This document shows, in pieces, positions 12,696 through 26,191 of a stretch of DNA of 64,000 nucleotides. Origin of the DNA: Aurelia coerulea (lineage: Eukaryota > Cnidaria > Scyphozoa > Semaeostomeae > Ulmaridae); assembly GCA_039566865.1 (NCBI GenBank), contig CM076958.1:2542001-2606000 (forward strand), read 5' to 3'. Within the stretch, counting starts at the first letter, position 1. The number at the start of each line of letters is the position of its first letter. The notes beneath the pieces were generated by a model. That model ran no database searches, was not told where the DNA came from, and was given only the letters and a program-made list of their open reading frames with translations. Position numbers and translations under genes: made by a program.

Positions 12696-15600
12696 TCAAG
12701 AGAAAATGGAGCCAGAACACTGTCTATGGTTGAAATCTAATGAATTTATATTGAATACATCGGTTATGATGCTTTGTTTGATTAAATTCGTTCAAATCAA
12801 GGTATATACTTTGAAACATTTGAAACCTCATCAGGTTAATGAGGTTCAAATGATAGTAAACTTGTCTAGATAAAATGAAGCCAAAACACAGTCAATGGTT
12901 GAAATCTTATGAATTTATATTGAATACATCGGTTATGATGCTTTGTTTGATTAAATTCATTCAAATCGAGGTATATTCTTTGAAACATTTGAAACCTCAT
13001 CAGGTTAATGAGGTTCAAATGATAGTAAACTTGTCAAGAGAAAATGGAGCCAGAACACTGTCTATGGTTGAAATCTAATGAATTTATATTGAATACATCG
13101 GTTATGAAGCTTTCTTTGATTAAATTCATTCAAATCGAGGTATATTCTTTGAAACATTTGAAACCTCATCAGGTTAATGAGGTTCAAATGATAGTAAACT
13201 TGTCAAGAGAAAATGAAGCCAGAACACAGTCTATGGTTGAAATCTTATGAATTTATGTTGAATACATCGGTTATGATGCTTTGTTTGATTAAATTCGTTC
13301 AAATCAATGTATATACTTTGAAACATTTGAAACCTCATCAGGTTAATGAGGTTCAAATGATAGTAAACTTGTCAAGAGAAATGAAGCCAGAACACTGTCT
13401 ATGGTTGAAATCTAATGAATTTATATTGAATACATCGGTTATGATGCTTTGTTTGATTAAATTCGTTCAAATCAAGGTATATACTTTGAAACATTTGAAA
13501 CCTCATCAGGTTAATGAGGTTCAAATGATAGTAAACTTGTAAGAAAAAATGAAGCCAGAACACAGTCTATGGTTGAAATCTTATGAATTTATATTGAATA
13601 CATCGGTTATGAAGCTTTGTTTGATTAAATTCATTCAAATCGAGGTATATTCTTTGAAACATTTGAAACCTCATCAGGTTAATGAGGTTCAAATGATAGT
13701 AAACTTGTCAAGAGAAAATGAAGCCAGAACACAGTCTATGGTTGAAATCTTATGAATTTATATTGAATACATCGGTTATGATGCTTTGTTTGATTAAATT
13801 CGTTCAAATCAAGGTATATACTTTGAAACATTTGAAACCTCATCAGGTTAATGAGGTTCAAATGATAGTAAACTTGTCAAGAGAAAATGAAGCCAGAACA
13901 CAGTCTATGGTTGAAATCTTATGAATTCATTTTGAATACATCGGTTATTAAGCTTTCTTTGATTAAATTCATTCAAATCGAGGTATATTCTTTGAAACAT
14001 TTGAAACCTCATCAGGTTAATGAGGTTCAAATGATAGTAAACTTGTCAAGAGAAAATGGAGCCAGAACACTGTCTATGGTTGAAATCTAATGAATTTATA
14101 TTGAATACATCGGTTATGATGCTTTGTTTGATTAAATTCGTTCAAATCAAGGTATATACTTTGAAACATTTGAAACCTCATCAGGTTAATGAGGTTCAAA
14201 TGATAGTAAACTTGTCAAGAGAAAATGGAGCCAGAACACTGTCTATGGTTGAAATCTAATGAATTTATATTGAATACATCGGTTATGATGCTTTGTTTGA
14301 TTAAATTCGTTCAAATCAAGGTATATACTTTGAAACATTTGAAACCTCATCAGGTTAATGAGGTTCAAATGATAGTAAACTTGTCTAGAGAAAATGAAGC
14401 CAAAACACAGTCAATGGTTGAAATCTTATGAATTCATGTTGAATACATCGGTTATGATGCTTTGTTTGATTAAATTCGTTCAAATCAAGGTATATACTTT
14501 GAAACATTTGAAACCTCATCAGGTTAATGAGGTTCAAATGATAGTAAACTTGTCAAGAGAAAATGGAGCCAGAACACAGTCTATTGTTGAAATCTTATGA
14601 ATTTATATTGAATACATCGGTTATGAAGCTTTCTTTGATTAAATTCATTCAAATCGAGGTATATTCTTTGAAACATTTGAAACCTCATCAGGTTAATGAG
14701 GTTCAAATGATAGTAAACTTGTAAGAGAAAATAAAGCCAGAACACAGTCTATGGTTGAAATCTTATGAATTTATATTGAATACATCGGTTATGAAGCATT
14801 CTTTGATTAAATTCATTCAAATCGAGGTATATTCTTTGAAACATTTGAAACCTCATCAGGTTAATGAGGTTCAAATGATAGTAAACTTGTCAAGAGAAAA
14901 TGAAGCCAGAACACAGTCTATGGTTGAAATCTTATGAATTTATATTGAATACATCGGTTATGATGCTTTGTTTGATTAAATTCGTTCAAATCAAGGTATA
15001 TACTTTGAAACATTTGAAACCTCATCAGGTTAATGAGGTTCAAATGATAGTAAATTTGTGAAGAGAAATGAAGCCAGAACACTGTCTATGGTTGAAATCT
15101 AATGAATTTATATTGAATATATCGGTTATGAAACTTTGTTTGATTAAATTCATTCAAATCGAGGTATATACTTTGAAACATTTCAAGCCTCATCAGGTTA
15201 ATGAGGCTCAAATGATAGTAAACTTGTCAAGAGAAAATGGAGCCAGAACACTGTCTATGGTTGAAATCTAATGAATTTATATTGAATACATCGGTTATGA
15301 TGCTTTGTTTGATTAAATTCGTTCAAATCAAGGTATATACTTTGAAACATTTGAAACCTCATCAGGTTAATGAGGTTCAAATGATAGTAAACTTGTCTAG
15401 AGAAAATGAAGCCAAAACACAGTCAATGGTTGAAATCTTATGAATTTATATTGAATACATCGGTTATGATGCTTTGTTTGATTAAATTCATTCAAATCAA
15501 GGTATATTCTTTGAAACATTTGAAACCTCATCAGGTTAATGAGGTTCAAATGATAGTAAACTTGTCAAGAGAAAATGGAGCCAGAACACTGTCTATGGTT

Positions 15601-17088
15601 GAAATCTTATGAATTTATATTGAATACATCGGTTATGAAGCTTTTTGATTAAATTCATTCAAATCGAGGTATATTCTTTGAAACATTTGAAACCTCATCA
15701 GGTTAATGAGGTTCAAATGATAGTAAACTTGTCTAGAGAAAATGAAGCCAAAACACAGTCAATGGTTGAAATCTAATGAATTTATATTGAATACATCGGT
15801 TATGATGCTTTGTTTGATTAAATTCATTCAAATCAAGGTATATTCTTTGAAACATTTGAAACCTCATCAGGTTAATGAGGTTCAAATGATAGTAAACTTG
15901 TCAAGAGAAAATGGAGCCAGAACACTGTCTATGGTTGAAATCTAATGAATTTATATTGAATACATCGGTTATGAAGCTTTTTGATTAAATTCATTCAAAT
16001 CGAGGTATATTCTTTGAAACATTTGAAACCTCATCAGGTTAATGAGGTTCAAATGATAGTAAACTTGTCAAGAGAAAATGAAGCCAGAACACAGTCTATG
16101 GTTGAAATCTATGAATTTATATTGAATACATCGGTTATGATGCTTTGTTTGATTAAATTCGTTCAAATCAAGGTATATACTTTGAAACATTTGAAACCTC
16201 ATCAGGTTAATGAGGTTCAAATGATAGTAAACTTGTCAAGAGAAAATGGAGCCAGAACACTGTCTATGGTTGAAATCTAATGAATTTATATTGAATACAT
16301 CGGTTATTAAGCTATCTTTGATTAAATTCATTCAAATCGAGGTATATTCTTTGAAACATTTGAAACCTCATCAGGTTAATGAGGTTCAAATGATAGTAAA
16401 CTTGTCAAGAGAAATGAAGCCAGAACACAGTCTATGGTTGAAATCTAATGAATTTATATTGAATACATCGCTTATGATGCTTTGTTTGATTAAATACGTT
16501 CAAATCAAGGTATATACTTTGAAACATTTGAAACCTCATCAGGTTAATGAGGTTCAAATGATAGTAAACTTGTCTAGAGAAAATGAAGCCAGAACACAGT
16601 CTATGGTTGAAATCCTATGAATTCATTTTGAATACATCGGTTATTAAGCTATCTTTGATTAAATTCATTCAAATCGAGGTATATTCTTTGAAACATTTGA
16701 AACCTCATCAGGTTAATGAGGTTCAAATGATAGTAAACTTGTCAAGAGAAAATGAAGCCAGAACACAGTCTATGGTTGAAATCTAATGAATTTATATTGA
16801 ATACATCGGTTATGATGCTTTGTTTGATTAAATTCGTTCAAATCAAGGTATATACTTTGAAACATTTGAAACCTCATCAGGTTAATGAGGTTCAAATGAT
16901 AGTAAACTTGTGAAGAGAAAATGAAGCCAGAACACTGTCTATGGTTGAAATCTAATGAATTTATATTGAATATATCGGTTATGATACTTTGTTTGATTAA
17001 ATTTGTTCAAATCAAGGTATATACTTTGAAACATTTGAAACCTCATCAGGTTAATGAGGTTCAAATGATAGTAAACTTGTAAGAGAAA

Positions 17089-19614
17089 ATGAAGCCAGAA
17101 CACAGTCTATGGTTGAAATCTTATGAATTTATATTGAATGCATCGGTTATGAAGCTATCTCTGATTAAATTCATTCAAATCGAGGTATATTCTTTGAAAC
17201 ATTTGAAACCTCATCAGGTTAATGAGGTTCAAATGATAGTAAATTTGTCAAGAGAAATAAAGCCAGAACACAGTCTATGGTTGAAATCTTATGAATTTAT
17301 ATTGAATACATCGGTTATGATGCTTTGTTTGATTAATTTCGTTCAAATCAAGGTACATACTTTGAAACATTTGAAACCTCATCAGGTTAATGAGGTTCAA
17401 ATGATAGTAAACGTGCAAGAGAATATGAAGCCAGAACACAGTCTATGGTTGAAATCCTATGAATTCATTTTGAATACATCGGTTATTAAGCTATCTTTGA
17501 TTAAATTCATTCAAATCGAGGTATATTCTTTGAAACATTTGAAACCTCATCAGGTTAATGAGGTTCAAATGATAGTAAACTTGTCAAGAGAAAATGGAGC
17601 CAGAACACTGTCTATGGTTGAAATCTAATGAATTTATATTGAATACATCGGTTATGATGCTTTGTTTGATTAAATTCGTTCAAATCAAGGTATATACTTT
17701 GAAACATTTGAAACCTCATCAGGTTAATGAGGTTCAAATGATAGTAAACTTGTCAAGAGAAAATGGAGCCAGAACACTGTCTATGTTTGAAATCTAATGA
17801 ATTTATATTGAATACATCGGTTATGATGCTTTGTTTGATTAAATTCATTCAAATCAATGTATATACTTTGAAACATTTGAAACCTCATCAGGTTAATGAG
17901 GTTCAAATGATAGTAAATTTGTCAAGAGAAATGGAGCCAGAACACAGTCTATTGTTTAAATATTATGAAATCATATTGAATATATCGGTTACTAAGCTTT
18001 CTTTGATTAAAATCATTCAATTCGAGGTATATTCTTTGAAAAATTTGAAACCTCATCAGGTTAATGATGTTCAAATGATAGTAAACTTGTAGGAGAAAAT
18101 GTAGCCAGATTACAGTCTATGGCTGAAATCTTATGAATTTTTATTGAATACATAGGTTATGAAGCGTTCTTTGATTAAATTCATTCAAATCGAGGTATAT
18201 TCTTTGAAACATTTGAAACCTCATCAGGTTAATGAGGTTCAAATGATAGTAAATTTGTCAAGAGAAATGAAGCCAGAACACAGTCTATGGTTGAAATCTA
18301 ATGAATTTATATTGAATACATCGGTTATGATGCTTTGTTTGATTAAATTCGTTCAAATCAAGGTATATACTTTGAAACATTTGAAACCTCATCAGGTTAA
18401 TGAGGTTCAAATGATAGTAAATTTGTGAAGAGAAATGAAGCCAGAACACTGTCTATGGTTGAAATCTAATGAATTTATATTGAATATATCGGTTATTATA
18501 CTTTGTTTGATTAAATTTGTTCAAATCAAGGTATATACTTTGAAACATTTGAAACCTCATCAGGTTAATGAGGTTCAAATGATAGTAAACTTGTAAGAGA
18601 AAATGAAGCCAGAACTCAGTCTTTGGTTGAAATATTATGAATTTGTGTTGAATACATCGATTATTAAGCTATCTTTCATTAAATTCATTCAATTCGAAGT
18701 ATATTCTTTGAAACATTTGAAACCTCATCAGGTTAATGAGGTTCAAATGATAGTAAACTTGTCAAGAGAAAATGGAGCCAGAACACTGTCTATGTTTGAA
18801 ATCTAATGAATTTATATTGAATACATCGGTTATGATGCTTTGTTTGATTAAATACGTTCAAATCAAGGTATATACTTTGAAACATTTGAAACCTCATCAG
18901 GTTAATGAGGTTCAAATGATAGTAAACTTGTCTAGAGAAAATGAAGCCAAAACACATTCAATGGTGGAAATCTAATGAATTTATATTGAATACATCGGTT
19001 ATGATGCTTTGTTTGATTAAGTTCATTCAAATCAATGTATATACTTTGAAACATTTGAAACCTCATCAGGTTAATGAGGTTCAAATGATAGTAAACTTGT
19101 GAAGAGAAATTGGAGCCAGAACACTGTCTATGGTTGAAATCTAATGAATTTATATTGAATACATCGGTTATTAAGCTATCTTTGATTAAATTCATTCAAA
19201 TCGAGGTAGATTCTTTCCATCATTTGAAACCTCATCAGGTTAATGAGGTTCAAATGATAGTAAACTTGTCAAGAGAAATGAAGCCAGAACACAGTCTATG
19301 GTTGAAATCTAGTGAATTTATATTGAATACATCGGTTATGATGCTTTGTTTGATTAAATTCGTTCAAATTAAGGTATATACTTTGAAACATTTGAAACCT
19401 CATCAGGTTAATGAGGTTCAAATGATAGTAAATTTGTAGGAGAAAATGGAGCCAGAACACAGTCTATGGTTCAAATCTTTTGAATTTATATTGAATACAT
19501 CGGTTATTAAGCTATCTTTTATTAAATTCATTCAAATCGAGGTAGATTCTTTCAAACATTTGAAACCTCATCTGGATAATGAGGTTCAAATGATAGTAAA
19601 CTTGTGAAGAGAAA
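17089..19614 (+). repeat. Block 2: transition from V/B monomers to divergent classes
   Basis: V and B monomers are still present, but new classes appear. Class X is at 17,931 (TTTAAATATTATGAAATC). An a-like monomer lies near 18,100 (GTAGCC prefix with TATGAAGCG). The d' class is at 18,603 (GAATTTGTGTTGAATAC). From about 19,195 come monomers with GGTAGATTCTTTC and CTCATCTGGATAATG. Several units are 168 bp, so an open frame of 179 codons spans 17,089-17,628; it is satellite sequence, not a gene. Confidence 0.85.
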
Positions 19615-20457
19615 ATGTAGCCAGAACACAGTCTATGGTTGAAATCTTATGAATTTTTATTGAATACATAGGTTATGAAGCGTTCTTTGATTAGATTCAT
19701 TCATATTGAGGTATATTCTTTGAAACATTTGAAACCTCATTTGGTTAATGAGGTTCAAATGATAGTAAACTTGTCAAGAGAAAATGAAGAAAGAACACAT
19801 TCTATGGCTGTAATCTTATGAAGTTATAATGAATAGATCGGATGTGAAACTTTAATTAGATAAATTCATTGAAGTCGAGGTATATTCTTTGAAACATTTG
19901 AAACCTAATCAGGATAATGAGGTTCAAATGATAGTAAACTTGTCAAGAGAAAATGAAACCAGAACACAGTCTATGGTTGAAATCTTATGAATTCATATTG
20001 AATAAATAGGTTATGAAGCTTTGTTTGATTAAATTCATTCAGATCAAGGTATATTCTTTGAAAATTTTAAAACTCATCAGGTTAATGAGGTTCAAATGAT
20101 AGTAAACTTGTAAGAGAAAATGAAACCAGAACTCAGTCTTTGGTTGAAATATTATGAATTTATATTGAATACATCGGTTATTAAGCTATCCTTGATTAAA
20201 TTCATTCAAATCGAGGTATATTCTTTGAAACATTTGAAACCTCATCAGGTTAATGAGGTTCAAATGATAGTAAACTTGTCAAGAGAAAATGGAGCCAGAA
20301 CACTGTCTATGTTTGAAATCTAATGAATTTATATTGAATATATCGGTTATGAAGCTTTCTTTGATTAGATTCATTCAAATCGAGCTATATTCTTTGAAAC
20401 ATTTGAAACCTCATCTGGATAATGAGGTTCAAATGATAGTAAACTTGTGAAGAGAAA
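19615..20457 (+). repeat. HOR unit 1 (a-b-c-d-e, 843 bp)
   Basis: Canonical five-monomer unit. The b monomer shows ATAGATCGGATGTGAAAC at about 19,834, d starts at 20,120, and e follows at about 20,290. Confidence 0.9.
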
Positions 20458-21300
20458 ATGTAGCCAGAACACAGTCTATGGTTGAAATCTTATGAATTTT
20501 TATTGACTACATAGGTTATGAAGCGTTCTTTGATTAGATTCATTCATATTGAGGTATATTCTTTGAAACATTTGAAACCTCATTTGGTTAATGAGGTTCA
20601 AATGATAGTAAACTTGTCAAGAGAAAATGAAGAAAGAACACATTCTATGGCTGTAATCTTATGAAGTTATAATGAATAGATCGGATGTGAAACTTTAATT
20701 AGATAAATTCATTGAAGTCGAGGTATATTCTTTGAAACATTTGAAACCTAATCAGGATAATGAGGTTCAAATGATAGTAAACTTGTCAAGAGAAAATGAA
20801 ACCAGAACACAGTCTATGGTTGAAATCTTATGAATTCATATTGAATAAATAGGTTATGAAGCTTTGTTTGATTAAATTCATTCAGATCAAGGTATATTCT
20901 TTGAAAATTTTAAAACTCATCAGGTTAATGAGGTTCAAATGATAGTAAACTTGTAAGAGAAAATGAAACCAGAACTCAATCTTTGGTTGAAATATTATGA
21001 ATTTATATTGAATACATCGGTTATTAAGCTATCCTTGATTAAATTCATTCAAATCGAGGTATATTATTTGAAACATTTGAAACCTCATCAGGTTAATGAG
21101 GTTCAAATGATAGTAAACTTGTCAAGAGAAAATGGAGCCAGAACACTGTCTATGTTTGAAATCTAATGAATTTATATTGAATACATCGGTTATGAAGCTT
21201 TCTTTGATTAGATTCATTCAAATCGAGCTATATTCTTTGAAACATTTGAAACCTCATCTGGATAATGAGGTTCAAATGATAGTAAACTTGTGAAGAGAAA
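20458..21300 (+). repeat. HOR unit 2 (a-b-c-d-e, 843 bp)
   Basis: Near-identical to unit 1 at exactly 843 bp spacing. Differences seen include ACTCAATC for ACTCAGTC in d (about 20,977), TATTATTTG for TATTCTTTG (about 21,064), and TTGACTACATAGG in a (about 20,503). Confidence 0.9.
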
Positions 21301-22481
21301 ATGTAACCAGAACACAGTCTATGGCTGAAATCTTATGAATTTTTATTGAATCCATAGGTTATGAAGCGTTCTTTGATTAGATTCATTCATATTGAGGTAT
21401 ATTCTTTGAAACATTTGAAACCTCATTTGGTTAATGAGGTTCAAATGATAGTAAACTTGTCAAGAGAAAATGAAGAAAGAACACATTCTATGGCTGTAAT
21501 CTTATGAAGTTATAATGAATAGATCGGATGTGAAACTTTAATTAGATAAATTCATTGAAGTCGAGGTATATTCTTTGAAACATTTGAAACCTAATCAGGA
21601 TAATGAGGTTCAAATGATAGTAAACTTGTCAAGAGAAAATGAAACCAGAACACAGTCTATGGTTGAAATCTTATGAATTCATATTGAATAAATAGGTTAT
21701 GAAGCTTTGTTTGATTAAATTCATTCAGATCAAGGCATATTCTTTGAAAATTTCAAAACTCATCAGGTTAATGAGGTTCAAATGATAGTAAACTTGTAAG
21801 AGAAAATGAAGCCAGAACTCAGTCTTTGGTTGAAATATTATGAATTTGTGTTGAATACATCGATTATTAAGCTATCTTTCATTAAATTCATTCAATTCGA
21901 AGTATATTCTTTGAAACATTTGAAACCTCATCAGGTTAATGAGGTTCAAATGATAGTAAACTTGTCAAGAGAAAATGGAGCCAGAACACTGTCTATGTTT
22001 GAAATCTAATGAATTTATATTGAATACATCGGTTATGATGCTTTGTTTGATTAAATACGTTCAAATCAAGGTATATACTTTGAAACATATGAAACCTCAT
22101 CATGTTAATGAGGTTCAAATGATAGTAAACTTGTCTAGAGAAAATGAAGCCAAAACACAGTCAATGGTTGAAATCTAATGAATTTATGTTGAATACATCG
22201 GTTATGATGCTTTGTTTGATTAAATTCATTCAAATCAATGTATATTCTTTGAAACATTTGAAACCTCATCAGGTTAATGAGGTTCAAATGATAGTAAACT
22301 TGTGAAGAGAAATTGGAGCCAGAACACTGTCTATGGTTGAAATCTAATGAATTTATATTGAATACATCGGTTATTAAGCTATCTTTGATTAAATTCATTC
22401 AAATCGAGGTAGATTCTTTCAAACATTTGAAACCTCATCTGGATAATGAGGTTCAAATGATAGTAAACTTTTGAAGAGAAA
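21301..22481 (+). repeat. HOR unit 3 (a-b-c-d'-V-Q-E', 7 monomers, 1,181 bp)
   Basis: The d position carries the variant d' (GAATTTGTGTTGAATAC at 21,842). In place of e there are V (21,975), Q (22,144) and E' (about 22,316, GAAGAGAAATTGGAGCC with GGTAGATTCTTTC). Exchange with a V/Q-containing block explains the extra length. Confidence 0.88.
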
Positions 22482-23157
22482 ATGTAGCCAGAACACAGTC
22501 TATGGTTGAAATCTTATGAATTTTTATTGAATACATAGGTTATGAAGCGTTCTTTGATTAGATTCATTCATATTGAGGTATATTCTTTGAAACATTTGAA
22601 ACCTCATTTGGTTAATGAGGTTCAAATGATAGTAAACTTGTCAAGAGAAAATGAAGAAAGAACACATTCTATGGCTGTAATCTTATGAAGTTATAATGAA
22701 TAGATCGGATATGAAACTTTAATCAGATAAATTCATTGAAGTCGAGGTATATTCTTTGAAACATTTGAAACCTAATCAGGATAATGAGGTTCAAATGATA
22801 GTAAACTTGTCAAGAGAAAATGAAACCAGAACACAGTCTATGGTTGAAATCTTATGAATTCATATTGAATAAATAGGTTATGAAGCTTTGTTTGATTAAA
22901 TTCATTCAGATCAAGGTATATTCTTTGAAACATTTTAAAACTCATCAGGTTAATGAGGTTCAAATGATAGTAAACTTGTGAAGAGAAATTGGAGCCAGAA
23001 CACTGTCTATGGTTGAAATCTAATGAATTTATATTGAATACATCGGTTATTAAGCTATCTTTGATTAAATTCATTCAAATCGAGGTAGATTCTTTCAAAC
23101 ATTTGAAACCTCATCTGGATAATGAGGTTCAAATGATAGTAAACTTTTGAAGAGAAA
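22482..23157 (+). repeat. HOR unit 4 (a-b-c-E', 4 monomers, 676 bp)
   Basis: The shortest unit: c passes directly to E' at about 22,985, so d', V and Q are missing relative to unit 3. The c core reads GAAACATTTTAAAACTC instead of the usual GAAAATTTTAAAACTC, which fits a crossover in this stretch. Confidence 0.87.
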
Positions 23158-24168
23158 ATGTAGCCAGAACACAGTCTATGGGTGAAATCTTATGAATTTT
23201 TATTGAATACATAGGTTATGAAGCGTTCTTTGATTAAATTCATTCATATTGAGGTATATTCTTTGAAACATTTGAAGCCTCATTTGGTTAATGAGGTTCA
23301 AATGATAGTAAACTTGTCAAGAGAAAATGAAGAAAGAACACATTCTATGGCTGTAATCTTATGAAGTTATAATGAATAGATCGGATATGAAACTTTAATC
23401 AGATAAATTCATTGAAGTCGAGGTATATTCTTTGAAACATTTGAAACCTAATCAGGATAATGAGGTTCAAATGATAGTAAACTTGTCAAGAGAAAATGAA
23501 ACCAGAACACAGTCTATGGTTGAAATCTTATGAATTCATATTGAATAAATAGGTTATGAAGCTTTGTTTGATTAAATTCATTCAGATCAAGGTATATTCT
23601 TTGAAAATTTTAAAACTCATCAGGTTAATGAGGTTCAAATGATAGTAAACTTGTAAGAGAAAATGAAACCAGAACTCAGTCTTTGGTTGAAATATTATGA
23701 ATTTATATTGAATACATCGGTTATTAAGCTATCCTTGATTAAATTCATTCAAATCGAGGTATATACTTTGAAACATTTGAAACCTCATCAGGTTAATGAG
23801 GTTCAAATGATAGTAAACTTGTAAGAAAAAATGAAACCAGAACTCAGTCTTTGGTTGAAATATTATGAATTTATATTGAATACATCGGTTATTAAGCTAT
23901 CCTGGATTAAATTCATTCAAATCGAGGTATATTCTTTGAAACATTTGAAACCTCATCAGGTTAATGAGGTTCAAATGATAGTAAACTTGTCAAGAGAAAA
24001 TGGAGCCAGAACACTGTCTATGTTTGAAATCTAATGAATTTATATTGAATACATCGGTTATGAAGCTTTCTTTGATTAGATTCATTCAAATCGAGCTATA
24101 TTCTTTGAAACATTTGAAACCTCATCTGGATAATGAGGTTCAAATGATAGTAAACTTGTGAAGAGAAA
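23158..24168 (+). repeat. HOR unit 5 (a-b-c-d-d-e, 6 monomers, 1,011 bp)
   Basis: d is present twice in a row (about 23,662 and 23,831). The first d ends with a V-like GTATATACTTTG, and the second follows a TAAGAAAAAATG junction. This is a single-monomer tandem gain. Confidence 0.87.
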
Positions 24169-25348
24169 ATGTAGCCAGAACACAGTCTATGGTTGAAATC
24201 TTATGAATTTTTATTGAATACATAGGTTATGAAGCGTTCTTTGATTAGATTCATTCATATTGAGGTATATTCTTTGAAACATTTGAAACCTCATCTGGTT
24301 AATGAGGTTCAAATGATAGTAAACTTGTCAAGAGAAAATGAAGAAAGAACACATTCTATGGCTGTAATCTTATGAAGTTATAATGAATAGATCGGATGTG
24401 AAACTTTAATTAGATAAATTCATTGAAGTCGAGGTATATTCTTTGAAACATTTGAAACCTAATCAGGATAATGAGGTTCAAATGATAGTAAACTTGTCAA
24501 GAGAAAATGAAACCAGAACACAGTCTATGGTTGAAATCTTATGAATTCATATTGAATAAATAGGTTATGAAGCTTTGTTTGATTAAATTCATTCAGATCA
24601 AGGTATATTCTTTGAAAATTTTAAAACTCATCAGGTTAATGAGGTTCAAATGATAGTAAACTTGTAAGAGAAAATGAAGCCAGAACTCAGTCTTTGGTTG
24701 AAATATTATGAATTTGTGTTGAATACATCGATTATTAAGCTATCTTTCATTAAATTCATTCAATTCGAAGTATATTCTTTGAAACATTTGAAACCTCATC
24801 AGGTTAATGAGGTTCAAATGATAGTAAACTTGTCAAGAGAAAATGGAGCCAGAACACTGTCTATGTTTGAAATCTAATGAATTTATATTGAATACATCGC
24901 TTATGATGCTTTGTTTGATTAAATACGTTCAAATCAAGGTATATACTTTGAAACATATGAAACCTCATCATGTTAATGAGGTTCAAATGATAGTAAACTT
25001 GTCTAGAGAAAATGAAGCCAAAACACAGTCAATGGTTGAAATCTAATGAATTTATGTTGAATACATCGGTTATGATGCTTTGTTTGATTAAATTCATTCA
25101 AATCAATGTATATTCTTTGAAACATTTGAAACCTCATCAGGTTAATGAGGTTCAAATGATAGTAAACTTGTCAAGAGAAATGAAGCCAGAACACAGTCTA
25201 TGGTGGAAATCTACTGAATTTATATTGAATACATCGGTTTTTAAGCTATCTTTGATTAAATTCATTCAAATCGAGGTATATTCTTTCAAACATTTGAAAC
25301 CTCATCTGGATAATGAGGTTCAAATGATAGTAAACTTTTGAAGAGAAA
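24169..25348 (+). repeat. HOR unit 6 (a-b-c-d'-V-Q-P', 7 monomers, 1,180 bp)
   Basis: Same architecture as unit 3, but the last monomer (about 25,178) is a P-prefixed unit with TTTTTAAGCTATC and TTCTTTCAAAC rather than E'. Units 3 and 6 share a rare core variant in V (CATATGAAACCTCATCATG near 22,086 and 24,954), which links them by descent. Confidence 0.88.
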
Positions 25349-26191
25349 ATGTAGCCAGAACACAGTCTATGGTTGAAATCTTATGAATTTTTATTGAATA
25401 CATAGGTTATGAAGCGTTCTTTGATTAGATTCATTCATATTGAGGTATATTCTTTGAAACATTTGAAACCTCATTTGGTTAATGAGGTTCAAATGATAGT
25501 AAACTTGTCAAGAGAAAATGAAGAAAGAACACATTCTATGGCTGTAATCTTATGAAGTTATAATGAATAGATCGGATATGAAACTTTAATCAGATAAATT
25601 CATTGAAGTCGAGGTATATTCTTTGAAACATTTGAAACCTAATCAGGATAATGAGGTTCAAATGATAGTAAACTTGTCAAGAGAAAATGAAACCAGAACA
25701 CAGTCTATGGTTGAAATCTTATGAATTCATATTGAATAAATAGGTTATGAAGCTTTGTTTGATTAAATTCATTCAGATCAAGGTATATTCTTTGAAAATT
25801 TTAAAACTCATCAGGTTAATGAGGTTCAAATGATAGTAAACTTGTAAGAGAAAATGAAACCAGAACTCAGTCTTTGGTTGAAATATTATGAATTTATATT
25901 GAATACATCGGTTATTAAGCTATCCTTGATTAAATTCATTCAAATCGAGGTATATTCTTTGAAACATTTGAAACCTCATCAGGTTAATGAGGTTCAAATG
26001 ATAGTAAACTTGTCAAGAGAAAATGGAGCCAGAACACTGTCTATGTTTGAAATCTAATGAATTTATATTGAATACATCGGTTATGAAGCTTTCTTTGATT
26101 AGATTCATTCAAATCGAGCTATATTCTTTGAAACATTTGAAACCTCATCTGGATAATGAGGTTCAAATGATAGTAAACTTGTGAAGAGAAA
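25349..26191 (+). repeat. HOR unit 7 (a-b-c-d-e, 843 bp)
   Basis: Return to the canonical pentamer, with d at 25,854 and e at about 26,026. The b monomer carries GGATATGAAACTTTAATCAG, as in units 4, 5 and 9 and in unit 3's b. Units 1, 2, 6 and 8 instead carry GGATGTGAAACTTTAATTAG. Confidence 0.88.

Larger units (their letters stand above)
1..17088 (+). repeat. Block 1: homogeneous V/B monomer array
   Basis: About 100 monomers, mostly differing at a few diagnostic sites. V units carry TGATGCTTTG plus TTCGTTCAAATCAAGG. B units carry TGAAGCTTTG plus TTCATTCAAATCGAGG. Mosaics combine the V left part with TTCATTCAAATCAAGG. Prefix types E, P, C (GAAGCC with ACACTG) and Q mix with them. Order is loose, but an E-prefixed V followed by a Q recurs near 1,713, 4,415, 6,441, 7,961, 8,467, 9,985, 11,503, 12,706, 14,225 and 15,237. 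Small indels mark lineages: CTATGAA for CTTATGAA (near 2,588, 4,110, 5,291, 10,859, 12,209, 16,109) and CTTTTTGATT (near 10,727, 15,641, 15,977). No gene is present. Confidence 0.9.
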
